From: Myxococcus xanthus
GTDB lineage: Bacteria; Myxococcota; Myxococcia; Myxococcales; Myxococcaceae
Direction: 5' to 3'
DNA: 64,000 nucleotides
NCBI RefSeq assembly: GCF_900106535.1
Contig: NZ_FNOH01000003.1
Location: 744,001 to 808,000 of the forward strand
This document shows, piece after piece, positions 38,868 through 47,965 of this stretch. The translations under genes were made by a program, and so were the position numbers. Every line of letters begins with the position of its first letter. Positions within the stretch are counted from its first letter, which is position 1. The notes beneath the pieces are model-generated. The model was not told the DNA's origin. It did no database searches and worked only from the letters and a program-made list of their open reading frames with translations.

Positions 38868-39353
38868 TCAGCCCATCCACGCATCGAGCAACGCCGCGGG
38901 CCGTACACCAAACGCCTCCGCCATCAGCACGCGTGCCTCGCCGCCCGCGTGCTTCAGCGTGACGCGCAGGTAGTCGCGCGGCGCGGCCTGCGGAATCTTG
39001 TCCAACCACTCCACCAGCATCGCGCTCTCGGTGCCTTCCAGGTCCAGGAAGCCCGTGGCGTACAGGTCGTCGTAGTCCGTCAGCCGGTACAGGTCCGCGT
39101 GGTACAGCGGGATGCGTCCCGAATACGGATACACAATCGCGAACGTGGGGCTCGCCACCTCGGAGCGAGGAACGTTCGCCCCGTCCGCCACTCCGCGCAC
39201 CAGGTGCGTCTTTCCCGCGCCCAGGTCGCCAATCAGCCCCACGAAGTCACCGGGCTCCAGCAACTCCCCCAGGCGCACCCCCAGCCGGTGTGTCTCTTCG
39301 GGAGACTCCAGCCGTACCGTCCGCACACGCGCAGCCGACGCTTCCGTGCTCAT
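38868..39353 (-). CDS. tsaE: tRNA threonylcarbamoyladenosine ATPase TsaE
   Basis: A 161-residue P-loop protein with GDLGAGKTHLVRG (Walker A, near residue 43) and the family hallmarks VASPTFAIVYPY and YHADLYRL. It works with TsaB/TsaD in t6A37 tRNA modification. The ATG overlaps the stop of the NAD(P)HX repair gene by four bases (ATGA), a coupled arrangement often seen as nnr-tsaE. Length matches the family. Confidence 0.95.
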   Translation of the reverse strand: MSTEASAARVRTVRLESPEETHRLGVRLGELLEPGDFVGLIGDLGAGKTHLVRGVADGANVPRSEVASPTFAIVYPYSGRIPLYHADLYRLTDYDDLYATGFLDLEGTESAMLVEWLDKIPQAAPRDYLRVTLKHAGGEARVLMAEAFGVRPAALLDAWMG

Positions 39354-40885
39354 CGTTCCCACCGCAGCCACACCTCGCACAGCCCCTGCTCCACGATGTC
39401 CCCTGCAACCAATCCCAGTTGCCCGCGCTTCGCCGCCGCCAGGTCCCCAGCGAGCCCGTGCGCGTACACCGCCGTCCAGACGGCCGAGGGAACCGGAAGC
39501 GACTGAGCCAGGAACGCGCCACAAATCCCGGACAGGACATCCCCCGAGCCCCCCGTCGCCATGCCCGGGTTGCCCGTGGTGTTGAGGTACACGCGCCCGT
39601 CCGCGTCACTCGTCAGCGTCCGGTCTCCCTTCAGCACGAGCGTCACCTTCAAACCCACGGAGAACTGCCGCGCCACGTCCAGCCGGTGTGCTTGGACTTC
39701 CTTCGTGGACTTGCCCGTCAGCCGGGCCATCTCTCCCGGGTGCGGCGTCATCACCACCGGCCCCTTCGCCCGGCGCAGCACCGACAAGTCCGTGGCCACC
39801 GCATTGAGCGCGTCCGCGTCCAGCACCGCGGGCGCCTCCACGCGCGACAACAGCTCGCCAATCAGCGCCCCCGTCTCCGGGCCCCGAGGAATCCCCGGCC
39901 CGATGACGAGCGCATCCTTCCCTTCCGCCGCCGCCACCAGCGCGTCCAGGTCACCCATGCCCAACGGCCCGGAAGCCTCCAGCGGGATGCCCATGATTTC
40001 CGCTGAATGCGCCTGGATGGTGTCCAGCGCATCCGCGCGAGCGGCCACTGTCACGAGCCCCGCCCCAGAGCGCAGCGCCGCCTTCGCCACCAGCGCCGCG
40101 GCCCCCGTCTTTCCCCGGCTGCCCGCCACCACCAGCACGTGGCCAAAGGTCCCCTTATGAGAGTCCGCCTTCCGCACTGGCAATGTGCGGCGCGCGTCCG
40201 ACTCCTCCACCACGAAGAACTCGGGACCGGAGACCTCCTTCGAGGACTCGCCCCCCATGCCGATGTCCACCCGGTGCACGCGGCCACACAGCGAGGCCCC
40301 CGGCTCCAGCACCTGCCCCGGCTTGAGGAAGCCGAACGCCACGGTGGCATCCGCCTCCACACACGGCGAGAACGGCGCTCCCGTGTCGCTCTGAAGCCCG
40401 GACGGCACATCCGCCGCCACGACCTTGGCCCCTGCTGCCCGCCAGCCGCGAATCGCCGACACGGCGTCCGCGAAGGCCCCCGCGGGCGCACGACTCAAGC
40501 CCGTGCCAAAGAGCGCGTCCACCACCACGTCACCGCGCCTGGCCGGCTCCACGGCCTCCAGCGTGCGCGGCGTCACACCGAAGCCCTTCACCGCCTCCAC
40601 GTTCCGGCGCGCCTCGGGCGTCAGCTTCGCGGCGTCGCCCACCATCACCACCGACACGCAGGCGCCGCCCTCCCGGAGGAAGCGCGCGGCCACCAGCCCG
40701 TCCCCTCCATTGTTGCCCGGTCCACACACCACCACGAAGCGCCCACCCGAGCCGATGAGCCCCCGAGCCACCTCCGCGAGCCCCCGCCCGGCATTCTCCA
40801 TCAGCAACGCGGAGGGCATGCCGTGGCGGGCTTCGGCGGCCTGCTCGGCCTGACGCATCTGGGCGGCGGTGAGGACGCGCAACAT
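39350..40885 (-). CDS. nnr: Bifunctional NAD(P)H-hydrate epimerase / ADP-dependent dehydratase
   Basis: A 511-residue fusion. The N-terminal epimerase (NnrE/YjeF_N, about 1-215) has MENAGRGLAEVARG and VVCGPGNNGGDGLVAARFL. The C-terminal ribokinase-like dehydratase (NnrD, about 225-505) has VLVVAGSRGKTGAA, VIGPGIPRGPETG, VMTPHPGEMARLTG and NTTGNPGMATGGSGDVLSG. Together they repair hydrated NADH and NADPH. AGGGGG precedes the ATG at 40885; the longer frame would overlap acpS. acpS ends four bases upstream and tsaE overlaps downstream. Confidence 0.95.
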   Translation of the reverse strand: MLRVLTAAQMRQAEQAAEARHGMPSALLMENAGRGLAEVARGLIGSGGRFVVVCGPGNNGGDGLVAARFLREGGACVSVVMVGDAAKLTPEARRNVEAVKGFGVTPRTLEAVEPARRGDVVVDALFGTGLSRAPAGAFADAVSAIRGWRAAGAKVVAADVPSGLQSDTGAPFSPCVEADATVAFGFLKPGQVLEPGASLCGRVHRVDIGMGGESSKEVSGPEFFVVEESDARRTLPVRKADSHKGTFGHVLVVAGSRGKTGAAALVAKAALRSGAGLVTVAARADALDTIQAHSAEIMGIPLEASGPLGMGDLDALVAAAEGKDALVIGPGIPRGPETGALIGELLSRVEAPAVLDADALNAVATDLSVLRRAKGPVVMTPHPGEMARLTGKSTKEVQAHRLDVARQFSVGLKVTLVLKGDRTLTSDADGRVYLNTTGNPGMATGGSGDVLSGICGAFLAQSLPVPSAVWTAVYAHGLAGDLAAAKRGQLGLVAGDIVEQGLCEVWLRWER

Positions 40886-40889
40886 GGCT

Positions 40890-41270
40890 TCAATCCCCCT
40901 TCGATTGGAGCACCACCGTGGCGGCGGCGACGTCCGCATCGTGGGTCAGCGCGAGGAAGGCCTCCAGCCCTCGCGCCTCCATGACCTCCAGGGCCACGCC
41001 GGACAGTGCGAAATAAGGCGCTCCGCCCTGCCGCCGGACCTCCATGTCCTTCCAGCGGATGCCCGGCGGGGCGCCCAGCGCCTTCACCAGGGCCTCCTTG
41101 GCGGCGAAGCGCGCGGCATAGGCACTGGCCGCGTCACTGCGCCGGCCGCAGAGGGCCCGCTCCGCCTCGGTGTAGACGCGGTTCAGAAAGGGCTCCGCGC
41201 GAGGCCCGTCCAGGATGCGCTGGATGCGGGAGATGGAGCAGATGTCCAGGCCCAGGCCGCGGATTCCCAT
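40890..41270 (-). CDS. acpS: Holo-[acyl-carrier-protein] synthase
   Basis: A 126-residue AcpS-type phosphopantetheinyl transferase. It attaches 4'-phosphopantetheine to the fatty-acid acyl carrier protein. Magnesium and CoA binding motifs are visible: GLGLDICSISRI (Asp8) and RFAAKEALVKALG (Glu near 58). It begins six bases after the pdxJ stop and ends four bases before nnr, so it lies in the middle of a compact operon. Myxobacteria also use Sfp-type enzymes for secondary metabolism; this one is the housekeeping type. Confidence 0.95.
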   Translation of the reverse strand: MGIRGLGLDICSISRIQRILDGPRAEPFLNRVYTEAERALCGRRSDAASAYAARFAAKEALVKALGAPPGIRWKDMEVRRQGGAPYFALSGVALEVMEARGLEAFLALTHDADVAAATVVLQSKGD

Positions 41271-41276
41271 GGCGCC

Positions 41277-42020
41277 CTACCCCGGGTTGCGCATGATTTC
41301 GAGCATCTCACGCACCGCCCGCTCGAAGCCCACCAGCACCGCGCGACCGACGATGGCGTGCCCGATGTTCAGCTCGTCGATCTCGGAGATGCGGGCAATG
41401 GGGTGCACGTTGTCGTAGTTGAGCCCATGGCCCGCGGCCACGCCCAGGCCCAGCTTGGTGCCCGCCTTGGCCGCGTCGATGATGCGCGCCAGCTCCCGGG
41501 CCCGCTCCTTCTCGTTGCGCGCCTCGCAGTAGCGGCCCGTGTGCAGCTCGATGCGGTCCGCGTTCACCTTGTGCGCCGCCCGCACCTGGTCCAGGTCCGG
41601 GTCGATGAAGAGCGAGACGGCAATCTCGCCGTCCTTCAGGTTCTTGATGATCTTCGCGATGTGCTCGCGCTGGTTGGCGACCTCCAGGCCGCCCTCCGTG
41701 GTGAGCTCCTCGCGGCGCTCGGGCACCAGCGTCACCACGTCCGGCTTGTGCTCGTAGGCGAGCTTCACCATCTCCGCGGTGGCGGCCATCTCCAGGTTCA
41801 GGAGCGTCTGCACCGTCTCACGGAGGATGCGCAAATCCCGGTCCTGGATGTGACGCCGGTCCTCGCGCAGGTGGATGGTGATTTGCTGCGCGCCGGCAAG
41901 CTCCGCAAGCGCCGCGGCCGTCACCGGATCCGGATACGTGGTGCGCCTCGCCTGACGCAGCGTCGCCACATGGTCCACGTTGACACCCAGTCGCTGTCCC
42001 ATCGACCGCACCTCGCTCAT
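41277..42020 (-). CDS. pdxJ: Pyridoxine 5'-phosphate synthase
   Basis: A 247-residue TIM-barrel enzyme that condenses 1-deoxyxylulose 5-phosphate and 3-amino-2-oxopropyl phosphate, the last ring-forming step of vitamin B6 synthesis. Signatures: [65 protein letters not shown] and [15 protein letters not shown]. The ATG at 42020 is used; MGQRLG six codons later is an alternative. It is followed tightly by acpS, an arrangement common in proteobacteria. Confidence 0.96.
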   Translation of the reverse strand: MSEVRSMGQRLGVNVDHVATLRQARRTTYPDPVTAAALAELAGAQQITIHLREDRRHIQDRDLRILRETVQTLLNLEMAATAEMVKLAYEHKPDVVTLVPERREELTTEGGLEVANQREHIAKIIKNLKDGEIAVSLFIDPDLDQVRAAHKVNADRIELHTGRYCEARNEKERARELARIIDAAKAGTKLGLGVAAGHGLNYDNVHPIARISEIDELNIGHAIVGRAVLVGFERAVREMLEIMRNPG

Positions 42021-42113
42021 GCGCGGCCATGGGATTGTCGAAAGGCCCCGGTGCGCGCCGGCCCTTCTTCATGCTGGCTGCGTCCGGAAGTCAACCACCG
42101 TTCGCAGCGGCCC

Positions 42114-43508
42114 TCAGACGCTGAGGGCCTTGGACAGCGCGTCCGCGATTTCCTTCGCGTAGGCCTGGTTGCGGGCGGCGTCCTCGCCCTCGATGAGGAC
42201 GCGGGCCTTGGGCTCGGTGCCAGAGAAGCGCACCAGCACCCGGCCGGTGTTGCCCAGCCGCTGCTCCACGCTCTTGATGACCTTCATCACCGTCGGGAGC
42301 TCGCCCAGCTCCTTCTTCTGCTTCACGACGACGTTGACCAGCGTCTGGGGCACGGGCTCGAAGATGGAGGCCAGCTCGCTCAGGGGCTTGCCCGCCCGGC
42401 ACATCACCGCCAGCAACTGGAGCGCCGCCAGGGTTCCGTCACCCGTGGTGGTGTGATCCAGGAAGATGAGGTGGCCGCTCTGCTCGCCGCCCAGGTTGTA
42501 GCCATTGCGGCGCATCTCATCGACGACGTAGCGGTCACCCACGCGCGTGCGAGCCACCTTCACGCCCCAGCGCGCCACCGCGCGCTCCAGGCCGATGTTG
42601 CTCATCACCGTGGAGACCAACATCTTCTTCTTCAGTTGCTTGCGGGCCACCAGCTCGCCCGTGCAGATGGCCATGATGGCGTCGCCGTCGACGACCTTGC
42701 CCTTCTCGTCCACGACGATGAGGCGGTCGGCGTCACCGTCCAGGGCGATGCCCAGGTGCGCGCCGTGCTTCACCACCGTCTTGGCCAGGTTCTCCGGATA
42801 GAGGGCGCCACACTTGTGGTTGATGTTCTTGCCGTCCGGCGAAACGCCGAGCGCAATCACCTTGGCGCCCAGCTCCTCCAGCACGGCGGGCGCCGTCTTG
42901 TAGGCCGCGCCGTTGGCGCAGTCGACGACGATGGTCATCCCCTCCAGCGTCAGCTCGCGCGGGAAGGTGGCCTTCAGGAAGACGATGTAGCGGCCCCGCG
43001 CGTCCTCCATGCGGAAGGCCCGGCCAATCTTCGTGGCCGTGGGCCGGATGGAGTCGATGGAGCCGCTGGACACCAGCTCCTCAATCTTGCCTTCCGTCTC
43101 GTCCGGCAGCTTGAAACCGTCGCGCCAGAAGAACTTGATGCCGTTGTCCTCGTAGGGGTTGTGGGACGCGGAGATGACGGCGCCCGCGTCCGCCCGCATG
43201 GAGGTGGTGATGTTGGAGATGCCCGGGGTCGGCAGCGGCCCGACGAGCTCCACGTCCACGCCCATGGAGGTGAGGCCGGAGGCCAGCGCCTGCTCCAACA
43301 TGTAGCCGGACAGCCGCGTGTCCTTGCCAACGATGACGCGGTGGCGGTGCGGGCCGTTGCGGATGAGGAACGCGAGCGCCCGCCCGAGCTGCATCGCGAC
43401 CTCGGCAGTCATGGGATAGACGTTCGCCTTCCCGCGAACACCATCCGTGCCGAACAGCTTCTGCGAAGCCTGCGCCTCCTTCGGAGGCATGTTCATCCTG
43501 TACGCCAT
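42114..43508 (-). CDS. glmM: Phosphoglucosamine mutase
   Basis: A 464-residue alpha-D-phosphohexomutase that converts glucosamine 6-phosphate to glucosamine 1-phosphate for peptidoglycan and LPS precursors. Seen are [11 protein letters not shown] near the N-terminus, the catalytic phosphoserine loop [18 protein letters not shown], the metal loop ALDGDADRL and the phosphate-binding [16 protein letters not shown]. The start MAYRMNMPP has GGAGCGG upstream; the long upstream frame is non-coding. folP lies upstream after 261 bases with no gene between, and pdxJ downstream. Confidence 0.96.
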   Translation of the reverse strand: MAYRMNMPPKEAQASQKLFGTDGVRGKANVYPMTAEVAMQLGRALAFLIRNGPHRHRVIVGKDTRLSGYMLEQALASGLTSMGVDVELVGPLPTPGISNITTSMRADAGAVISASHNPYEDNGIKFFWRDGFKLPDETEGKIEELVSSGSIDSIRPTATKIGRAFRMEDARGRYIVFLKATFPRELTLEGMTIVVDCANGAAYKTAPAVLEELGAKVIALGVSPDGKNINHKCGALYPENLAKTVVKHGAHLGIALDGDADRLIVVDEKGKVVDGDAIMAICTGELVARKQLKKKMLVSTVMSNIGLERAVARWGVKVARTRVGDRYVVDEMRRNGYNLGGEQSGHLIFLDHTTTGDGTLAALQLLAVMCRAGKPLSELASIFEPVPQTLVNVVVKQKKELGELPTVMKVIKSVEQRLGNTGRVLVRFSGTEPKARVLIEGEDAARNQAYAKEIADALSKALSV

Positions 43509-43769
43509 GTGTGCCGCTCCGCCTTTCCCACGCCGGGCCTGCGCCGGCCTCTCGACGTCGGGGCTTATACCCCGCCCACCACGCGGGCTCGAAGTTAGGA
43601 ACCCACTGCTCCCTGGGCAACCACCCAGGCATGCGGGCCGACGCAGACTAAAAGAGGTTGCGAAATCAGTACCAACCGAATCGCCGCCGTCCATACACGG
43701 CGGCTCGGGGGGCGGCCAGCGGAAGGTGAAGGTACCGGCCACAGCTTGGGGGCTGTAGGCCACACCTTG

Positions 43770-44984
43770 TTACCGGGCGTAGAACGTTCCTCCGTCTTCG
43801 CACCGCCGGATGGCGTCCGCGACGGCCAGCGCGTCCCGGGCCTCGGTCACGTCATGGACGCGGGCCACGTCGGCCCCGCCCAGCGCCGCCATGGAGGCCA
43901 CCGAGCCCAACGTCGCCGCCAGCCGTTCGGAGGCAGGCTTGCCGCCCGCCAACCGGCCGAGGAAGCCCTTGCGGCTCGTACCCACCAGCAACGGTAGCCC
44001 CAGCACGCGCAGCTCCGGGAGGCGGCGCAGCAGGAAGAGGTTGTGCTCGAAGGTCTTCCCGAAGCCGATGCCCGGGTCCAGGAGGATGCGCCCCCGGGGG
44101 ATGCCCGCCGACTCGGCCCGGAGGATAGCGGCCTCCAGGAAAGCCAGCACGTCCTCGACGACGTCGTCGTAGCGCGGCGCCTGCTGCATCGTGGCCGGGG
44201 TGCCCTGGATGTGCATCAGGCAGCAGGCGGCGCCGGCCTCGGCCACCACGCGGGACAGGCCGGCATCAGAGCTGAAGCCGGTGATGTCATTGATGAGGTG
44301 CGCACCGGCCTTCAACGCCTCGCGCGCCACCGCGGCCTTGGTGGTGTCCACGGAAAGAGGCACATCGGTCCGGGCCCGGAGGCCCTCGATGACGGGAATC
44401 ACCCGCGCCAGCTCCTCGTCGGCACTGACCGGCAGAGAGCCGGGCCGGGTGGACTCGCCGCCCACGTCGAGCAGGTCCGCCCCCGATTCGGCCAAGGCCA
44501 ACCCGTGGGCGATGGCGGCGTCCGTCCCGGCATGGCGCCCGCCATCCGAGAAGCTGTCCGGCGTCACGTTCACCACGCCCATGACGTAGGTGCGGGAGCC
44601 CCACTCGAAGCGCCGGGCGCCCAGCGTCAACGCCGCCGGCGCCACGCCCGCGGCCAGCGCGGACGCCACCGCCGATGCCAACGCGGACAAGCCCCGGGCG
44701 TCGGTGCGAGCAGCCGTCACCAGCCGCTGGAACTGCGCTGCGCGCCCCGTCAGCAGCCCCGTCCCCGAACGGGAATGGACGTCCCCGGGAAGCCACTCGG
44801 GGAACGCCTCAGACAGCGTCTGGAGGAAGGCCTCGTCCTGGGGACTCAACCCGGTGAGGAGGAGCCGAGTGAATGGCAGCGTCTCCAGCAGGGCCCGTTG
44901 CGTGGACTCCGTCAGCCCCATCCGCCGGAAGGCCAGGATGAGGTCTTCCGGGTGCTCTGAAGTCAGGGGACGAGCGCGAATCAT
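43770..44984 (-). CDS. folP: Dihydropteroate synthase with N-terminal extension
   Basis: A 404-residue protein. The catalytic TIM barrel occupies about residues 130-395 with VMGVVNVTPDSFSDGGRH, DLLDVGGESTRPG, LSVDTTKAAVA, LINDITGFS, CLMHIQGTP and ILLDPGIGFGKT. It condenses p-aminobenzoate with dihydropterin pyrophosphate in folate synthesis. About 125 residues precede the usual start (HPEDLILAFRRMGLTESTQRALLETLP); this helical extension is not part of the minimal enzyme. Upstream, a LysR stress module separates it from ftsH. Confidence 0.94.
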   Translation of the reverse strand: MIRARPLTSEHPEDLILAFRRMGLTESTQRALLETLPFTRLLLTGLSPQDEAFLQTLSEAFPEWLPGDVHSRSGTGLLTGRAAQFQRLVTAARTDARGLSALASAVASALAAGVAPAALTLGARRFEWGSRTYVMGVVNVTPDSFSDGGRHAGTDAAIAHGLALAESGADLLDVGGESTRPGSLPVSADEELARVIPVIEGLRARTDVPLSVDTTKAAVAREALKAGAHLINDITGFSSDAGLSRVVAEAGAACCLMHIQGTPATMQQAPRYDDVVEDVLAFLEAAILRAESAGIPRGRILLDPGIGFGKTFEHNLFLLRRLPELRVLGLPLLVGTSRKGFLGRLAGGKPASERLAATLGSVASMAALGGADVARVHDVTEARDALAVADAIRRCEDGGTFYAR

Positions 44985-45069
44985 CGGGAGGCTCCAGGGA
45001 GGGGGCCGCGTACCGCCACCAGGACGGGACGCGCTTCCCTACCCTACCGCTCCCGAGTGCGCCGGGGGC

Positions 45070-45474
45070 TCAGGCTTCGAGCGGCTCGGTCACGATGTCC
45101 ACCGTGGACGTCGTCATCAGCTTGTGGATGGGGCACTGCGCGACGGCGTTGTACAGCCGCTGCTTGTCCGCCGGCGACAGCGCCCCGTGGAACGCCAGCT
45201 TCACCTTCAGCGTGTAGGTGCCCTGCCGCTCCCGCGAATCATCCCGTTCGACGTGCGTCTCCACACGCTCCAGGGCCAGGCCGTGACGCTTCGCGTACCA
45301 CGTGGCCGTCAGGGCCTTGCATGCCGCCAGCGCGGCGTCGAAGTAGTCGTGTGGACCGGGCGCGGAGTCCTCTCCACCCAACGCGGGGGCCACGTCCGCA
45401 TGCAGGGTATGGGTGCCGGTCTTCAGGACCTGGCGAAACGCTCCGGGCTTCTCGGTCTGGCTGTGGGTCGTCAT
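45070..45474 (-). CDS. OsmC/Ohr-family peroxiredoxin-like protein
   Basis: A 134-residue OsmC-fold protein with the two conserved redox cysteines C52 (AACKALTATWYA) and C114 (VAQCPIHKLM) and the catalytic arginine region before them. Such proteins reduce organic hydroperoxides using lipoylated or thiol donors. The PGPHDYFDAALAACKALTA segment is nearer OsmC than Ohr. It is downstream of a YceI gene on the same strand (71 bases apart) and near a LysR regulator and two pirins, a plausible oxidative-stress group. Confidence 0.88.
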   Translation of the reverse strand: MTTHSQTEKPGAFRQVLKTGTHTLHADVAPALGGEDSAPGPHDYFDAALAACKALTATWYAKRHGLALERVETHVERDDSRERQGTYTLKVKLAFHGALSPADKQRLYNAVAQCPIHKLMTTSTVDIVTEPLEA

Positions 45475-45545
45475 GGGGGCTCCGGGAGAAGAAGGTGGAC
45501 CGGAGGCCCGGTGAAGGCGCCTCCGGAGCGGTCCGCGGGGGTGGC

Positions 45546-46094
45546 TCAGGCCGCCTGCTCGGCCTGCGCCTTCACCGCCTGGACCTCGATGGCGATTTCA
45601 ATCTTCTCACCGACGAGCACGCCGCCGGCCTCCAGCGCCTGGTTCCACGTCAGGCCGAAGTCGCGGCGGTCCACCGACGTCTTCGCCTCGAACGCGGTCT
45701 TGACGTTGCCCCACGGGTCCTTGGCCCCGCCGAGCTGCTCGGCGTCCAGCACCACCTCGCGGGTGATGTCGCGGATGGTCAGGTTGCCCGTCACCTTCAG
45801 CCCGTTGCCGGACGCCTTCTCCACCTTCGTGCTCTTGAACGTGATGCTGGGGAACTTCTCCACGTCGAAGAAGTCCGGCGAGCGCAGGTGGGTGTCACGC
45901 TGCTCGACACCGGAGTCGATGCTGGCCGTCTCGATGGTGACGGCGACGGAGGACTTCGTGATGTCCTGCTCGTCCAGCGAAATGGCGCCGCTGTACTTGC
46001 GGAAGCTGCCGCGAACCTTCGCGATGACCATGTGGCGGACGGAGAAGTGGATGGCGGAGTGGGTGGTGTCGATGTTCCAGGTCGTGGTGGCCAT
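45546..46094 (-). CDS. YceI-family lipocalin-like protein
   Basis: A 182-residue YceI protein, an eight-stranded lipocalin-like barrel that binds polyisoprenoid-type ligands. Hallmarks: WNIDTTHSAIHFSVRHMVIAKVRGSF, SIDSGVEQRDTHLRSPDFFDVEKFPSITFKS, GNLTIRDITREVVLDAE and RDFGLTWNQALEAGGVLVGEKIEI. The start MATTTWNID has AAGGAAGG upstream. Unlike periplasmic YceI it has no signal peptide, so it is cytoplasmic. It is divergent from the LysR gene across a GTTCC-N6-GGAAC operator. Confidence 0.92.
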   Translation of the reverse strand: MATTTWNIDTTHSAIHFSVRHMVIAKVRGSFRKYSGAISLDEQDITKSSVAVTIETASIDSGVEQRDTHLRSPDFFDVEKFPSITFKSTKVEKASGNGLKVTGNLTIRDITREVVLDAEQLGGAKDPWGNVKTAFEAKTSVDRRDFGLTWNQALEAGGVLVGEKIEIAIEVQAVKAQAEQAA

Positions 46095-46189
46095 GAGGTG
46101 CCTTCCTTTTTGTGTGAAGCGGTGTGTTCGACGAGGAGGAAGGTAGCGGTGTCCCCCGGGCTTGATTAGATGGGCCAGACTGGAAGAAC

Positions 46190-46207
46190 TGTTCCACCCA
46201 CGGAACA
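46190..46207. promoter_or_regulatory. LysR operator candidate in the yceI-lysR intergenic region
   Basis: TGTTCC-N6-GGAACA is a perfect 6+6+6 palindrome with the T-N11-A core of LysR boxes. It lies 21 bases before the lysR ATG and about 95 bases before the divergent yceI gene. The same GTTCC-N6-GGAAC core recurs before the pirin genes. Confidence 0.6.
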
Positions 46208-46228
46208 ACGCTCCGGGAAGGACGGGAG

Positions 46229-47110
46229 ATGGACCTCAACGAGCTGCTCGTCTTCGCACGCGTCGTACAGGCAGGCAGCTTCACCGCCGCGGCGCGTGGG
46301 CTGCGGATGCCCAAGTCCACGGTGAGCCGGAAGGTGTCGGAGCTGGAGACGCGGGTCGGCGCGCAGTTGCTCCAGCGCACCACGCGCAAGCTGCGCCTCA
46401 CCGACGTGGGCCGGACGTACTACGAGCACTGCGCGCGCATCGTCGCGGAGGCGGAGCAGGCCGAACTGGCCGTGACGCGGATGCAGGCCGCCCCCCATGG
46501 CCTGCTGCGTGTGACGACGCCGCTGACGTTCAGCTTCATCGGGCCACTGGTGTCCACCTTCATCAAGCAGTACCCCGAGGTCCAGCTCGAGATGGTGTGT
46601 ACCGACCGCAACGTGGACCTGGTGGCGGAAGGCTTCGACTTGGCGATTCGCGCCGGGCGGCTGGCGGACTCGTCACTCATGGCGCGGCGGCTGGGCATCG
46701 TGGAGCGCGTCGTCATCGCCGCGCCCAGCTATCTCAAGGCGCGCGGGACGCCCAAGGCTCCGAAGGATTTGGAGAAGCATGACTGCCTCCTCTTCGGCGC
46801 GGGCCTGGAGAACAACGTCTGGACGCTCCACTCCGGCAACCGCTCGGTGGACATCAAGGTGCCCGCCCGAATCGTCGTGAATGAGCCGGACATGCTCTAC
46901 GCGGTGGCGCGGGCGGGCTCCGGCATCGCCCTGCTCCCCAACCTCCACTTCACCTCGGAGCTGGCCGCCGGGCGCTTGCAGCGCATCCTGCCGGACTGGA
47001 GCTCCACGGGCGCGCCCGTCCACGCCGTCTACCCAAGCACGCGGCACCACTCCCCCAAGGTGATGGCCTTCGTGGAGTGCCTGCGCGAGCACTGGCCCAT
47101 CCCCGGCTGA
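46229..47110 (+). CDS. LysR-family transcriptional regulator
   Basis: A 293-residue LTTR. The N-terminal winged HTH is MDLNELLVFARVVQAGSFTAAARGLRMPKSTVSRKVSELETRVG (about 1-44), followed by the linker helix and the periplasmic-binding-protein-like effector domain from about residue 90. It is of the subtype next to pirin, quercetinase and OsmC-like genes (compare quinone- or electrophile-responsive regulators such as QhpR/YhaJ types). Operator palindromes flank the gene on both sides. The inducer is unknown; reactive aromatic compounds are a guess based on the pirins. Confidence 0.93.
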   Translation: MDLNELLVFARVVQAGSFTAAARGLRMPKSTVSRKVSELETRVGAQLLQRTTRKLRLTDVGRTYYEHCARIVAEAEQAELAVTRMQAAPHGLLRVTTPLTFSFIGPLVSTFIKQYPEVQLEMVCTDRNVDLVAEGFDLAIRAGRLADSSLMARRLGIVERVVIAAPSYLKARGTPKAPKDLEKHDCLLFGAGLENNVWTLHSGNRSVDIKVPARIVVNEPDMLYAVARAGSGIALLPNLHFTSELAAGRLQRILPDWSSTGAPVHAVYPSTRHHSPKVMAFVECLREHWPIPG

Positions 47111-47116
47111 ACGGGA

Positions 47117-47140
47117 CATCGTTCCATCAACGGAACGATG
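47117..47140. promoter_or_regulatory. LysR operator candidate upstream of the pirin genes
   Basis: CATCGTTCC-N6-GGAACGATG is a perfect 9+6+9 palindrome just after the lysR stop and about 100 bases before the first pirin gene. It shares the GTTCC-N6-GGAAC core with the operator before lysR. Confidence 0.65.
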
Positions 47141-47238
47141 CTTCCCATTGTCCACGCCTAGTCCCGAAAGGCCCTCGCGCACATCATGACTCTCGAAACA
47201 GCGGCCGCCATCCAGGTTCTGCCGCGGAAAGGAACGCC

Positions 47239-47934
47239 ATGATTGCCATTCGCCCCTCGGAAGCCCGCGGTCACGCCAACCACGGTTGGCTGGACTCCCA
47301 CCACACCTTCTCCTTCGCCGGTTACTACGACCCGGACTTCATGGGCTTCCGAGCCCTGCGCGTCATCAACGAGGACCGCGTCGCGCCCCATGAGGGCTTC
47401 GGTACGCACCCTCACCGGGACATGGAAATCATCACCTACCCGCTGAGCGGCGCCATTGCCCACCGCGACAGCACGGGCGGCGAGGGCCTGCTGCGCGCCG
47501 GTGAAATCCAGCGGATGACGGCCGGCACCGGTGTGCTGCACAGCGAGATGAACGGCGCGGATGAGAACCTCCACTTCCTGCAGATCTGGATCATCCCGGA
47601 CCGCAAGGGCCTGACGCCTGGCTACGAGCAGAAGGCCTTCCCGGAGGCCGAGCGCCAGGGCCGCTGGCGGGTGGTGGCCAGCCCGGACGCCCGCGACGGC
47701 AGCCTCACGGTGCACCAGGACGTGGTGCTTCACGCGACGCTGCTGGGCACGGGCGAGCAGGCGACGTACACGCTCGCTCCGGGCCGCCACGCCTGGCTGC
47801 AGTTGGCGCGGGGCAAGGCCACGCTCAACGGCGTTGAGTTGAAGGCGGGGGACGGCGCCGCGGTGGCGGACGAGTCGCAGCTCGTCCTCTCCGCCACGGA
47901 GCCGGTGGAAGCGCTGCTGTTCGACCTGGCCTGA
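47239..47934 (+). CDS. Pirin-family protein (quercetinase-like, YhhW type)
   Basis: A 231-residue bicupin. The metal-binding N-terminal cupin shows [28 protein letters not shown] with the iron-ligand His residues, then GVLHSEMN. YhhW-type pirins cleave quercetin in vitro; the physiological substrate is unclear. AAAGGAACG lies before the ATG at 47239. It is the first of two pirin genes after the lysR operator and is followed 31 bases later by a second pirin. Confidence 0.93.
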   Translation: MIAIRPSEARGHANHGWLDSHHTFSFAGYYDPDFMGFRALRVINEDRVAPHEGFGTHPHRDMEIITYPLSGAIAHRDSTGGEGLLRAGEIQRMTAGTGVLHSEMNGADENLHFLQIWIIPDRKGLTPGYEQKAFPEAERQGRWRVVASPDARDGSLTVHQDVVLHATLLGTGEQATYTLAPGRHAWLQLARGKATLNGVELKAGDGAAVADESQLVLSATEPVEALLFDLA

Positions 47935-47965
47935 GGCCACATCGCTGAATGAAAGAGAGCACGAC

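Noticed and set aside
40869-43598. A 909-codon open frame on the plus strand across acpS, pdxJ and glmM
   Set aside because: It spans three recognised genes on the other strand and gives a low-complexity Leu/Gln/His/Arg protein without motifs.
43509-43769. A possible YbbR-like or other small gene between folP and glmM
   Set aside because: No minus-strand frame with a start, ribosome site and plausible protein was seen in the 261 bases; only minor inverted repeats.
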